A DNA stretch of 64,000 nucleotides from Planococcus shenhongbingii (GTDB lineage: Bacteria; Bacillota; Bacilli; Bacillales_A; Planococcaceae), in the NCBI RefSeq assembly GCF_030413635.1, contig NZ_CP129235.1:3100001-3164000 (forward strand). Reading direction: 5' to 3'. The notes beneath the pieces were generated by a model that worked only from the letters and a program-made list of their open reading frames with translations, was not told the DNA's origin and made no database searches. The position numbers and the translations under genes are program-made. Positions within the stretch are counted from its first letter, which is position 1. Every line of letters starts with the position of its first letter. Positions 42,358-51,615 of this stretch are shown here, one piece after another.

Positions 42358-44577
42358 TTACTTTTCAGTATGCGGAAGCAATAATGAGAACATTTTAGCT
42401 GTTTCTTCACGTGATGTGAATTTTGTTGGCATGTAATTGTTCTGCCAGCCTTCCGAAATTTTCAGATCATAAAGCATGGCAATCGCTTTTTGCGACTCTG
42501 GCCCCAATTTGCTGATATCTTCAAATGGAGCTGGTTTGGCCGTTTTGTACTCTTCTTTATTTGCATGCTCATACAACCGGTTCATGATCAATGCGAAATG
42601 TTCGCGTGAAATTTTTTCTTTTGGATTGAACTTCGTTTTGCTGCTTCCTTTGATCAGACCCTCTGCGTATGCTGCATTAATTTCCGCCTGGCGCTCTGCT
42701 GGAAGTGCTGAAATGTCCGTGAATGAGGATTTCGGCGCAGTGGCTACCGGCAGGTCTAATGCACGCACCATAAGCGTTACTGCCTGCCAGCGCGGCAAAT
42801 CTTGTTTTGGCGAGAATGTAGTATCTGAAGTACCGTCAATGATGCCTTTTGCAAATAGATCTTGAATGAATGGATATGACCATCTTTTTTCATCCAGATC
42901 CTTGAATGGCAATTTCGCTTCCCCCGGCTGTTCAGCTGCAGCGCCAACTGTGATGCGTCCTTCGACTGCCGGGTTTACTTCCGGCAATGTTTTGATGTAA
43001 TCAATGAACATCTGATAATCGACAAATCCTGGTTCACTCACCCGGCCGTCTTTATAAGCGGCAGCGAACATCGTATAATTGTCGCCGCCTTTTGCAGTGA
43101 ATGTATTTGTTGCTACTTTGTAGCGTTTTGCGTCATCAAGCGGTGTTAGTGCATCTCCTTCTTTTACATTCACCGAGTGAACGCGAGATCCCGCTGCTTT
43201 TGTCGGATCAAACTTAAACTGAAGCCCCGCTACATGCAAGAATGCGCCAGACTCGCTTGGATAAGCACTCACGCTGTGCTCAAGAGCCGCTTTGATCTCA
43301 GCGCCAGTCAAATCCATGAGGGCAAGTGCGTTGCCGAAAGGCATTACTGTCAATACTTCACCGACTGTAATATCGCCGGCATTGATTGAAGCCCGGATGC
43401 CGCCGCCATTTTGAAGAGCGATAGCCGTAGCAGGATCGATTGTTTTGGCTTTTGCCAGCATGCCATCCGTAATCAAGTTTCCAAGATTGGTTTCAGAAGC
43501 ACGGACACCTGTACCATCTCCATTTGTTGCACTTCGGCCCCCATTAAGTGCCACTTTCGCTTCTTTTCCAGTAGATTGGTTTTTAAGTGCCTCAATCTCA
43601 GCTGCATATGGTTTTAAAGCAGCTTCTACATCTGAGTCCGGCATGATCGCTGCTGCATTCACATCGTGCAGCTTGCCTGTATGCCCCGTAATGATGCCTG
43701 CGTCATTGATAGTGACATCCAGTTGGCCAAGGAATTTATTGTATTCATTTGCCTGCACGATTACAACCGGTTCACCAGTGCCTTCCACTAATACCGGTGA
43801 TTCAAGTTTCGTATGCGTATGCCCGCCTACGATCACGTCAATTCCTTCGACTTCTTTAGCCAGAGTCAAATCATTGTCAATTGCAGCAGAATCGTCATAG
43901 CCGATGTGAGTCAAAGCGACAATTTTGTTGACGCCTGCCGCTTCAAATGCCGCAACCGCTTCTTCAGCAGCGGCCAGATAGTCGGTGAATCCAATATCGC
44001 CAGGGCTTGAAATGGTAGCTGTTTCTGCTGTCGTCAACCCGAAAATCCCCACTTCTTCGCCGTCGACTTCTTTGACAACGCCGTTATATATATTGCCGTC
44101 TATATAATCTGCAGTGACTTCTTTATGTGCATAATCCTGGAAATATTCATTTTTCGAAAAATCAACGTTCGCTGCCACAAACGGAAATTCCGCATCGCCA
44201 ACAAATTCGTCAAGTGCTTTGTGCCCTTCTTCGCTTGAACCAAGATCAAACTCATGGTTTCCGAAAGTCATGGCATCGTAGCCCATCATGTTCATGAACT
44301 TCATATCCGGCTCGCCTTCAAAAGCATTAAAATAAAGCGTTCCGGAAAAAACGTCCCCTGCGTCCAATAACAAGTTATTCGGTTTTTCTGCACGAATCTG
44401 TTTTACCAATGTTGCACGGTTGGCCACTTTGTCCAAGTTCGCATGCGTATCATTCGTATGCATGATCGTCAGTTCAAAATCCCCTTCAGCAGCTTTTACG
44501 TCAGCCGGCGCTTGAACTCCAATTACACTAGCTGTCAGAGCAGCGGCGATTGTGGTCTTTAACACTTTACCTTTCAT
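42358..44577 (-). CDS. Secreted 5'-nucleotidase / metallophosphatase with three C-terminal SLH domains
   Basis: The 739-residue exported enzyme has a signal peptide at 1-29. The calcineurin-like metallophosphatase domain carries MHTNDTHAN at 39-47, LLLDAGDVFSG near 77, TFGNHEFD near 108, and GGHTHTK near 252. The 5'-nucleotidase C-terminal domain follows (LGNLITDGM, LQNGGGIRASI, YKVATNTFTAKGGDNY). Three SLH domains start near 560 (FKDLDEKRW, FTDISALPAE, FEDISKLGPE). It would strip phosphate from nucleotides while bound to the pyruvylated wall polymer made by the CsaB operon. The third SLH domain is divergent. ATG at 44577 is the start. It probably works in sequence with the adjacent nuclease. 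Confidence 0.94.
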   Translation of the reverse strand: MKGKVLKTTIAAALTASVIGVQAPADVKAAEGDFELTIMHTNDTHANLDKVANRATLVKQIRAEKPNNLLLDAGDVFSGTLYFNAFEGEPDMKFMNMMGYDAMTFGNHEFDLGSSEEGHKALDEFVGDAEFPFVAANVDFSKNEYFQDYAHKEVTADYIDGNIYNGVVKEVDGEEVGIFGLTTAETATISSPGDIGFTDYLAAAEEAVAAFEAAGVNKIVALTHIGYDDSAAIDNDLTLAKEVEGIDVIVGGHTHTKLESPVLVEGTGEPVVIVQANEYNKFLGQLDVTINDAGIITGHTGKLHDVNAAAIMPDSDVEAALKPYAAEIEALKNQSTGKEAKVALNGGRSATNGDGTGVRASETNLGNLITDGMLAKAKTIDPATAIALQNGGGIRASINAGDITVGEVLTVMPFGNALALMDLTGAEIKAALEHSVSAYPSESGAFLHVAGLQFKFDPTKAAGSRVHSVNVKEGDALTPLDDAKRYKVATNTFTAKGGDNYTMFAAAYKDGRVSEPGFVDYQMFIDYIKTLPEVNPAVEGRITVGAAAEQPGEAKLPFKDLDEKRWSYPFIQDLFAKGIIDGTSDTTFSPKQDLPRWQAVTLMVRALDLPVATAPKSSFTDISALPAERQAEINAAYAEGLIKGSSKTKFNPKEKISREHFALIMNRLYEHANKEEYKTAKPAPFEDISKLGPESQKAIAMLYDLKISEGWQNNYMPTKFTSREETAKMFSLLLPHTEK

Positions 44578-44892
44578 CTTAACACCATCCCCATTATTTT
44601 TTGAGCAATTGCCAATTACCCAGCTGTAACTATCGGTTAAAGGCCATGCTGAATTTGAACACAGCTAAAAGCGCAACTATTCGCTTTTAGTGTAGCACGC
44701 TCTTTTTTTTCAAACAATAAGAATGTTTAGTCATTTTACATTTAATTAAAACTTAATACCTTATTAATATTTCCATACAACGAACCAGCAAAGGTATGCT
44801 AAAATGGGAAAGGTGAATTAAAATAACACGCTCTCAACTAAATGATATCAATGCTATATTTCCCAGGCAATAAAAGAAAGTATGGTGATTAC
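44578..44892. promoter_or_regulatory. Divergent promoter region with a stem-loop
   Basis: About 315 bases lie between the 5'-nucleotidase (minus) and acyltransferase (plus) genes. CTAAAAGCG 44665-44673 pairs with CGCTTTTAG 44682-44690, and a run of eight T's follows at 44703-44710 on the plus strand. TATGCTAAAATGG near 44793-44805 has the form of an extended -10 (TGCTAAAAT) for the acyltransferase gene. Confidence 0.45.
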
Positions 44893-46050
44893 ATGAGTTT
44901 AAAAAGAAAATATTTGGATGAAGTCCAATATGCTCGGGCTTTAGCTTTGTTTGCTGTTTTTGCAGTGCATTCTTCTTCCACTGGAGTAGTAGCAACAGCG
45001 GGAACAGATTCCATAATGTTCGGCGTTTATAATTTTTTGAACATCGCTGGAAAATTGGGAACCCCTACATTCATTTTCCTCAGCAGTTTTATTTTGTTTT
45101 ATACATATTACCACCGGGATTTAACAGCCAAGCTGTTCAAGCAATTTTATAAAAAACGGTTATTGTTCATACTGGTGCCTTATGTTGTTTTTTCAGCTTT
45201 TTATTTTTTAATTTATACACGGATGTATGGAAGCTTTGACAATATCCCGCTGCTTCTTGAAAACTTCCTGTTTAAGCTTGCTACCGGCAATGGGCATCAA
45301 CATCTGTACTTTGTATTTGTCAGTGTCCAGTTTTACTTAATGTTTCCGATTTTGTTATTCCTCTTTAAGAAATTCAAATTTATCCGGAAATACTCCATCT
45401 TCATCGGAATTGCTATTCAGTGGATATGGGTATTCTTAAATTCCGAGTTCTTGCAGGTGCCTTCAAAAGGTTCTGTGTCACTGTCTTACTTCATGTTCTA
45501 TTTCTTCGGGGCTTTCCTTGGAGTGTATTATGAAGCGGCAGCTAATTGGATTCGGAATTGGAGAAAGCACTTTGCGGGTATTGCATTGATATTCGCTGCA
45601 TTTGCAGCAACGATTTACTTCTATGTTAGCATTTACTACAACATCCGTACGGGCCAGCCGACTTTTGGCAATTACGTGGTGGAATTTGCCTGGAGCACAC
45701 ATGCATTGTTTGCTGGTGCTACTATTTTCATCGTTGTTCATTTCCTGAGTTTGATGAAGCTCAATTTCACAAAAAAACTGCTGACTGAACTCGGTACTGT
45801 ATCGTTCGGCATGTACTTGATCCATCCGTTCTTCCTGATGATTTTGAGAAGGATAGGGCCTGCAGGAGGAGAACCGATTGTTTTTCACTCGTGGCAATTA
45901 ATCACATTTCTGATTGCATTTTTCGGCAGTTGGATCATTGTACGATTTTTCTTTGAGTTTGTACCGCATAGCTGGATTGTTTTTGGAAAAGGCAATAAGC
46001 TATTCAATATACAAAAAATCAAAAAAGGAGTTGCCCCCAAATCTTTTTAG
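44893..46050 (+). CDS. Acyltransferase-3 family integral membrane protein
   Basis: The 385-residue protein with about ten helices starts MSLKRKYLDEVQYARALALFAVFAVHSSS; the family His is in the first helix. LSSFILFYTYY and SVQFYLMFPILLFLFKKF follow, and the C-terminal FGMYLIHPFFLMILRR matches the usual last helices. I use ATG at 44893, although its Shine-Dalgarno is weak. Another ATG at 44842 would add 17 residues with no better signal. It probably O-acylates an exported glycan. It lies back to back with the nucleotidase gene and converges on the CsaB operon, which may hint at modification of the wall polymer. That link is inference. Confidence 0.87.
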   Translation: MSLKRKYLDEVQYARALALFAVFAVHSSSTGVVATAGTDSIMFGVYNFLNIAGKLGTPTFIFLSSFILFYTYYHRDLTAKLFKQFYKKRLLFILVPYVVFSAFYFLIYTRMYGSFDNIPLLLENFLFKLATGNGHQHLYFVFVSVQFYLMFPILLFLFKKFKFIRKYSIFIGIAIQWIWVFLNSEFLQVPSKGSVSLSYFMFYFFGAFLGVYYEAAANWIRNWRKHFAGIALIFAAFAATIYFYVSIYYNIRTGQPTFGNYVVEFAWSTHALFAGATIFIVVHFLSLMKLNFTKKLLTELGTVSFGMYLIHPFFLMILRRIGPAGGEPIVFHSWQLITFLIAFFGSWIIVRFFFEFVPHSWIVFGKGNKLFNIQKIKKGVAPKSF

Positions 46051-46066
46051 GGGCAACTCCTTTTTG
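46026..46066. terminator. Bidirectional terminator between convergent genes
   Basis: AGGAGTTGCCCC 46026-46037 pairs perfectly with GGGGCAACTCCT 46050-46061, with T's after and A's before. It overlaps the acyltransferase stop and lies just beyond the csaB stop. Confidence 0.93.
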
Positions 46067-46067
46067 C

Positions 46068-47204
46068 TTATCGATTTCGTATCCTTGATCTTTCAGAATA
46101 GGAAACAGCATCTTTTGAATCGGTTAAAGGTTCAAACAGCAAATCAATTACTCGCTTTGCTGTATCATCGGCTTGTTTTTGCAAAGGAACCACAAACTTT
46201 TTCAGTTTGCTGACTTCTCCCGGATAATCTGCGAAAATCTTTTCAATGGCGAAGACAATGTCTTCAGAAGACCAATTTCTCTCATTGACATTGCCAATGA
46301 CCGGTTGGTCGACGATCGAGGCAAACGAATCAATTTTCGGATCGTACGACAATGCTATAAATGGCGTCAATCCTACACTTGCGAAAATAAGGGCGTGCAG
46401 GCGCATGCCCAGCAAAACATCGGATTCTTTGATGACTGCCATTTTTTCCTGTATAGAATGGTCGTACGGGAAGATATGGACTTCTTCTATCATCATGTTT
46501 GTTACGCGTTCTGAAGTTTTCAAATCATGTTTGCCGTGCATGGGTACCAGTACAATGTTATGGCCTTTCTTAGAAAGCTGATCCAATGCCTCTGCCACTT
46601 TTTCCAAGTAAGATAAATCTTCTGTCCAGTCCCTGATAGATACTGTAATGACGCGTCCTGAAAATTGTTTATGATCCAGCCAGCCACTGTGGAAATTGGA
46701 TGCATCAAGGCCCATTACCGGATCCGGGACAATCTGGATCTGCTGCTTGATGCCTATTTCTTTCAGCAATTGCTTGGATGATTCATCCCGGACTGTCAAC
46801 AACTTAGCTGCTTGCAATGTTTTTTTCATGATCATTTTATTAATCCGGCTTGTAACAGGACCCATACCTTGGGCGTATACAAAAACTGGCTTTCTCAAAA
46901 ACTGGGCGATTTTCATCACACCGGAATAATACGGAATGCTTTTTCGTCCTGTTTCATCCTGCAGCAGACTGCCGCCACCGCTAATCAGTCCATCCGCTGC
47001 TTTTATCGCCTTCGCAACTTCTGCAATATTCCACCGGTTTACCGATTCGACACCATAAGTCGCGGCCGTTTTTTCCGGTTTATTGGATAGCACCACGATT
47101 TCTATTTTTGGATAATACTCTTTTAACGATTGAGTAATGGCATAAAGGATAGCTTCATCCCCTACATTATCAAAGCCATAATATCCCGACAAAACTATTC
47201 TCAA
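46068..47204 (-). CDS. csaB: Polysaccharide pyruvyl transferase (CsaB)
   Basis: CsaB adds a pyruvate ketal to the secondary cell-wall polymer, creating the ligand that SLH domains bind. The sequence starts LRIVLSGYYGFDNVGDEAILYA. LISGGGSLLQDETG near 75, VYAQGMGPV near 106, and the HALIFASVGLTPFIALSYDPK region near the C-terminus are all family hallmarks. TTG at 47204 overlaps the TGA of the preceding gene (TTGA), and AGGTG lies upstream. The longer frame to 47252 would overlap that gene needlessly. Length 378. It is the last gene of a four-gene operon and is surrounded by five SLH proteins in this window, which fits its role exactly. Confidence 0.94.
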   Translation of the reverse strand: MRIVLSGYYGFDNVGDEAILYAITQSLKEYYPKIEIVVLSNKPEKTAATYGVESVNRWNIAEVAKAIKAADGLISGGGSLLQDETGRKSIPYYSGVMKIAQFLRKPVFVYAQGMGPVTSRINKMIMKKTLQAAKLLTVRDESSKQLLKEIGIKQQIQIVPDPVMGLDASNFHSGWLDHKQFSGRVITVSIRDWTEDLSYLEKVAEALDQLSKKGHNIVLVPMHGKHDLKTSERVTNMMIEEVHIFPYDHSIQEKMAVIKESDVLLGMRLHALIFASVGLTPFIALSYDPKIDSFASIVDQPVIGNVNERNWSSEDIVFAIEKIFADYPGEVSKLKKFVVPLQKQADDTAKRVIDLLFEPLTDSKDAVSYSERSRIRNR

Positions 47205-49066
47205 AACTGACACCTCGCCTTTATCTGTCCAACTATCCTTCTGCCAATCCATTTATACAGTAAAATAAGCAACAAGCCGATTAAAAATCCTATAATTACA
47301 CTATATGTGCTCCGGAGCAAGGAAATCGACAGAGGGATATGCAAATGTGTAAACGTATTGACCATCGACAAAAAGCCGATGACCGCCGGAATCAAAATGA
47401 AATAACTGGCTTTGATGTTTCTTTTCGCCACGTAAAGTGCTACGACGAAAAGCGGGAAGCCAATCAAAAACTCTTTTGTTCTCGGCCGCACATACAAAAT
47501 TTGCTCAAGCAACTGTCTTACCTGCAGCTCCAATGCACTGACAGCTCCTGCATTCCCGGTTCTGCTTATATAATACATCCCTAAAACAGCAATCAACCCG
47601 ACTGTTAACAAATGCCAATATTTCACATTCATTTTTAGCAGGAAATTAATGCTTCCCCATACTGCATAAATCGCAATAAATGCCATGGGCAAAATATAGA
47701 CAAGTTTAACTCCTCTAAAAGAGTCTATACCTAATAGAAATTGATTTCCATTGAGTAATACGACAATAAACCAAATACCTACTAAAGTAACAGCGACCGC
47801 TTTTGCATACTCTTTGACCAAATACCCTTTGGATTCGATCTTTTTATCCTGCAATACTGCGAAAATAGGGGCAGCTATAGCCACGCCAAGGGCAAAAATT
47901 TTCAATATGATGCTAAGGTCAAACAGCATATAAATTAATGCAAGCAATAGAGCACCCGCTATTGTCAGCAACGTCAACAGGCGTTTTTTGATAATAACAT
48001 CGATTGCTAAACCTAAAAAGGCAATTGCGCCAATCAATCCGGCAGCCGTTTGCCAAGCTGGCACTTCATAGGCTGCAAAAGCCTTGGCTTCGCCTCTGGA
48101 ATACGCTACCAATCCTGTGTCGACATCTGCTCGGATAGTTTTCAATCCTGCTATCGCTTCACCGTAATCAGTTGAGCTCATACTCAAGAAAATCGAACGG
48201 ATATTGCGCTCTTTTACAGCTCGGACAATCCGTTCTGACATAGTGGAAAGGTCATCTTTGGTGACAGGTACACTATGAAGCCTTACCACGTCGAGATCCA
48301 TCGCATAAGCCAATTGCTGGAAACCTGTCTGATTTCCGGATTCAATTTGCAGCAGCGTAAAACCGCCTTCTTTCAGTTCAGTTGCAAAATCTTTAAGGAG
48401 CTCCGGTTCTTTGTAGAACGGAGCATTCATACCGAGGAACAGCACTTTTTCTATTCCTTCTTGCTTTAAAGACAAAAGTTCATCCGCCATACGCTTGGTT
48501 TGTTCTTCTTCTCCGTAATCAGCGAGGCGGGGAACAACGTTTATCCCTGCGTCCAATACTGCAGCAATTACTTCTTCATCATAGCCAACTGGCATTGAAA
48601 GAATAGTATGCTGCACTCCCGGAATGAACGTGTATTGAACACCGTTGACTTCTATGGAATGCGTTTCTTCAAACATCTCTTTCGCTACTTCTGCCAGAGG
48701 AAAATCTTCAGTTGAAGCGACGAACAGTCCTTCTGTATTGTAAAAAGCGTCCAGAGGCTCTTGGCGATTAAGCAAAAGATGCTCTCTCATTCGGGAAGAA
48801 TTTACCGCCGTGATCGCCCCTTTCCGTTCCAATGTCCGCAACGTATCAGGTTCCACAGAAATGGATTGGACACCTGCCTCTTCTAAATCACTGAATACCT
48901 GGCCTTGAGTAATATCTGGATTGTTGCCCATCCATTGATGGATCAATTTGTAAGGCACAATGGTTTCAACAGTCTTATTGGATTCTTCTATTTGAACGCG
49001 CTGGTATATTGAAGGAATTGTCAATATTAATGTGGCTAGAATAATAGCAATTAACACTTTTCGCAC
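47201..49066 (-). CDS. DUF5693 family polytopic membrane protein of the CsaB operon
   Basis: The 621-residue protein has an N-terminal helix (VLIAIILATLILTI) and an extracytoplasmic part of about 310 residues with alternating alpha/beta character (VEPDTLRTLERKG, VVPRLADYGEEE). Eight or more membrane helices then fill the C-terminal half and end in a basic tail. DUF5693 proteins are regular neighbours of CsaB in SLH-bearing Firmicutes; their reaction is not known to me. A TIM-barrel-like outer domain coupled to a membrane unit could suit polymer modification or ligation, but this is speculation. The start is GTG at 49066. The end overlaps the csaB start by four bases. Confidence 0.82.
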   Translation of the reverse strand: MRKVLIAIILATLILTIPSIYQRVQIEESNKTVETIVPYKLIHQWMGNNPDITQGQVFSDLEEAGVQSISVEPDTLRTLERKGAITAVNSSRMREHLLLNRQEPLDAFYNTEGLFVASTEDFPLAEVAKEMFEETHSIEVNGVQYTFIPGVQHTILSMPVGYDEEVIAAVLDAGINVVPRLADYGEEEQTKRMADELLSLKQEGIEKVLFLGMNAPFYKEPELLKDFATELKEGGFTLLQIESGNQTGFQQLAYAMDLDVVRLHSVPVTKDDLSTMSERIVRAVKERNIRSIFLSMSSTDYGEAIAGLKTIRADVDTGLVAYSRGEAKAFAAYEVPAWQTAAGLIGAIAFLGLAIDVIIKKRLLTLLTIAGALLLALIYMLFDLSIILKIFALGVAIAAPIFAVLQDKKIESKGYLVKEYAKAVAVTLVGIWFIVVLLNGNQFLLGIDSFRGVKLVYILPMAFIAIYAVWGSINFLLKMNVKYWHLLTVGLIAVLGMYYISRTGNAGAVSALELQVRQLLEQILYVRPRTKEFLIGFPLFVVALYVAKRNIKASYFILIPAVIGFLSMVNTFTHLHIPLSISLLRSTYSVIIGFLIGLLLILLYKWIGRRIVGQIKARCQF

Positions 49067-49166
49067 AAATTACACACCCTTAACTTTTCATGGTTTAGAA
49101 CCTTTATTTTTTGAACCCTAAGAGCTGGAGCTATTTCTTCTGCCTCTCTCAAGCTATGTCCTTGTT

Positions 49167-50714
49167 TTACTTAATTATTTTATTGAGCACTGGAATCTGG
49201 CTCATATTATCTTTATTGAGCACTTTTAATACGAGAAGCAAGCCAAAAAAGATTGAAACTCCTACTACAATTGCAATTGCGGCATATAGTAAAGCTCCAA
49301 TTCGCGACATTTCTTCGAAGTCCAGGAAAGAACTTGGAAGCCAGATAATTGCCCCCATTACTAATGCTGCAATAGAAATGGAAATAATTTTATTTGAATA
49401 ATACTCAAATTCCGTGTATTTCCAAATGAAATATACATTTAACAGGAACAAAATCAAGTAAACAAGGGCGGTGGAAATTGCAGCTCCCGTTAATCCATAC
49501 AGGTTCACCAGTAAAAAATTGAGGATCAGCTTGATGATGACACCGAAGATGATAATCCATGCACCGAGCTTTGCTTTATTGATACCTTGCAGCACGCCTG
49601 TTCCGAGAACTGTCAACGAAGTAAAAAGTGAGCTAAATGAAATGATTGCTACGACTTGGCTTCCTTCCAAATCAGTGAATAATCCCAAGTTAATCGGCAG
49701 CGTTAACGCAACTAAGCCGAAGGCCGCTGGTATTGAAATAAGATATGTAAGGAAAAACGTATTTTCAATCAGTTTCTTCGTTCCGTTCAAGTCTCGCTGC
49801 GAGAGTTTTTTTGAAATAGAAGGAATAAGAGGCAGGACAACAGAACTTGCGAATACTGTTACAATTTGTACAAGCGCTAATCCTCTTCCGTATATTCCGT
49901 AAAGATAATTGATGTCATCGCCTGCATAGCCATAAGTCTTCAATCCTGTAGGGATAGTGATGGAATCAACCAGATTAAGAAGAGCCATCGTGATGGCTCC
50001 GATGCAAATCGGGATGGAAATTTTCAGTATGGTTTTTCCAGTTTTCCAGAACGATCCGTCTTTCTTCCTTTTCAGCTTACGGATTGATGTCCGTTCATAC
50101 AATATTCTCAGATAAATAAGCGAAACAGCCGCTCCAATAATGGAGCCGATCATGATGCCTCCGCCTATTTCTTGATCGCTGTACAGGTTTTGGACCATGA
50201 TAACTGCCACTATTAAGATCAAACCGACGCGGATAAACTGTTCAATCACTTGGGAAACAGCCGTAGGCGTCATATCCTCATAGCCTTGGAAAAACCCTCT
50301 ATATACCGCCATATAAGGTGCGACCAGCAATGTACAAGAGACCACAATTAATGCCGGCCGGGTAGCCGGTCCTCCCAGAACCTCCGCAATCGGATGAGAA
50401 AACGCATAAATTAACAAGAAACTTATGATACCAAACAGCGCTGCTAAAACTCCAGAGACCGAAAAAATTGTTTTGATGCGCTGATCATCACCTTTAGCCC
50501 GTGCTTCTGCAATTAGTTTGGAAATTGCAATCGGAATACCCGCGACCGACAGCGTCAATGCCACCATGTAAACCGGGTACACCAATGTGAAAATTCCAAG
50601 CACTTCGTCCCCCGCTATATTCTGAAGCGGAATGCGGAACAGGCTTCCAAGTATTTTCGATAATAACGCAGCAACTGATAAAATAAGCGTACTTTTGACT
50701 AGCGTATTTTTCAT
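49167..50714 (-). CDS. MOP-family lipid-linked glycan flippase (MurJ/SpoVB-like)
   Basis: The 515-residue protein with about fourteen helices has the family N-terminus LVKSTLILSVAALLSKILGSLFRIPL. YPVYMVALTLSVAGIPIAISKLIAEA, YRGFFQGYEDMTPTAVSQVIEQF and a repeated second half follow. This sequence style is that of SpoVB/MurJ/YtgP proteins of Bacillales. In this operon it probably flips the wall-polymer repeat, though a peptidoglycan role cannot be excluded. ATG at 50714 overlaps the stop of the TagA-type gene (ATGA), so the two are translationally coupled. The next gene follows after 100 bases. Confidence 0.9.
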   Translation of the reverse strand: MKNTLVKSTLILSVAALLSKILGSLFRIPLQNIAGDEVLGIFTLVYPVYMVALTLSVAGIPIAISKLIAEARAKGDDQRIKTIFSVSGVLAALFGIISFLLIYAFSHPIAEVLGGPATRPALIVVSCTLLVAPYMAVYRGFFQGYEDMTPTAVSQVIEQFIRVGLILIVAVIMVQNLYSDQEIGGGIMIGSIIGAAVSLIYLRILYERTSIRKLKRKKDGSFWKTGKTILKISIPICIGAITMALLNLVDSITIPTGLKTYGYAGDDINYLYGIYGRGLALVQIVTVFASSVVLPLIPSISKKLSQRDLNGTKKLIENTFFLTYLISIPAAFGLVALTLPINLGLFTDLEGSQVVAIISFSSLFTSLTVLGTGVLQGINKAKLGAWIIIFGVIIKLILNFLLVNLYGLTGAAISTALVYLILFLLNVYFIWKYTEFEYYSNKIISISIAALVMGAIIWLPSSFLDFEEMSRIGALLYAAIAIVVGVSIFFGLLLVLKVLNKDNMSQIPVLNKIIK

Positions 50715-51448
50715 CCTTTACTGAAGACCTTCCCGCGGATCACGACGAGCGCAAACTTCGGCAAGACGAGCATCCGTTTCCAGCGCGAAGGCTGCTTCAC
50801 TAAACGGTAGAACCATTCCAGATTAAGCTTTTGCCAAAGTTCAGGCGCTCGTTTGACATTTCCACTGAAAACATCAAAACTGCCACCGACGCCGATGAAG
50901 ACTCCCTGATCAAATCCATCGATATGTTGCCCAATCCACTGTTCCTGACGCGGAAAACCGAGTGCTATGAATACTAGGTCTGGCTCCGAATTTTTGATAG
51001 TTTGCGGCAAAGTTGGGTCTGTCCAATCAAAAAAACCGTTGTGATGTCCCGCTATATGTATGCCAGTATACTTTTCTTGAACTAAGCGTACCGTTTCCTG
51101 CAGCACTGTTTCTGAAGCTCCCAGGAAGAAGATCCGCTGGCGTTTCTGATTAGCCATTTCCATCAAGTCAAGCATCATGTCATAGCCACTAACCCGTTCT
51201 GGCAAAGGTTCGCCGACAATGGCAGCTGCTTTAACAATACCAATTCCATCAGCTGTTATATAATCCGCCTTGCCGAGTATCTGCTTATAAGCCGGATCTT
51301 GGAGCGAGTGCATAACAATTTCCGGATTCGCCGTAACGACAAATGTCTTTTCCCGCTTTTCAATGCGGTCCTGCAATCTTGTTATAAATTCCTTACGGGT
51401 CGTATCGATAAAAGGCACACCTAATATATGTACAAATTTGTTTGTCAT
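50711..51448 (-). CDS. WecG/TagA/CpsF-family (GT26) glycosyltransferase
   Basis: The 245 residues contain the family pattern: FVVTANPEIVMHSLQDP near 37, the catalytic-base region YITADGIGIVKAAAI near 65, RVSGYDMM near 87, FFLGASE near 107, and VFIALGFPRQEQWI near 158. VGGSFDVFSGNVKRAP follows. The family transfers ManNAc(A) to lipid-linked GlcNAc, which fits a secondary wall polymer backbone. ATG at 51448 has AGAGGAG eight bases upstream; the frame further upstream runs through a terminator and is not coding. It is the first gene of the csaB operon. Confidence 0.93.
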   Translation of the reverse strand: MTNKFVHILGVPFIDTTRKEFITRLQDRIEKREKTFVVTANPEIVMHSLQDPAYKQILGKADYITADGIGIVKAAAIVGEPLPERVSGYDMMLDLMEMANQKRQRIFFLGASETVLQETVRLVQEKYTGIHIAGHHNGFFDWTDPTLPQTIKNSEPDLVFIALGFPRQEQWIGQHIDGFDQGVFIGVGGSFDVFSGNVKRAPELWQKLNLEWFYRLVKQPSRWKRMLVLPKFALVVIRGKVFSKG

Positions 51449-51484
51449 TATAAAAACTCCTCTATTTAGGGCAAAATATTCTAT

Positions 51485-51496
51485 GATAGTATAACA
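51485..51496 (-). promoter_or_regulatory. Probable extended -10 promoter of the wall-polymer operon
   Basis: On the minus strand the sequence TGTTATACT (TG one base before TATACT, bases 51488-51493) lies about 40 bases before the TagA-type start. It is immediately downstream of the terminator of the previous gene. No good -35 is seen at the proper spacing. Confidence 0.5.
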
Positions 51497-51503
51497 TAAA
51501 CAA

Positions 51504-51546
51504 AGAATCCTGTGTTCAAGTGCTAAGCGCTTGAACACAGGATTCT
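51504..51546 (-). terminator. Terminator with a 17-bp perfect stem
   Basis: The 17-base arm 51504-51520 pairs without mismatch with 51530-51546. T-rich sequence follows on the minus strand. It ends the SLH-glucosaminidase transcript just before the wall-polymer operon promoter. Confidence 0.9.
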
Positions 51547-51615
51547 TTTGTGAAATTTATTAAAAGTTTATTGGAATCTATACGAAGCTTACAACTTAGA
51601 GATTGGCGTTTTTCT

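Noticed and set aside
51504..51546. Riboswitch or attenuator before the TagA-type gene
   Set aside because: The 17-bp stem lies upstream of the likely promoter of that gene and fits as terminator of the preceding glucosaminidase gene.
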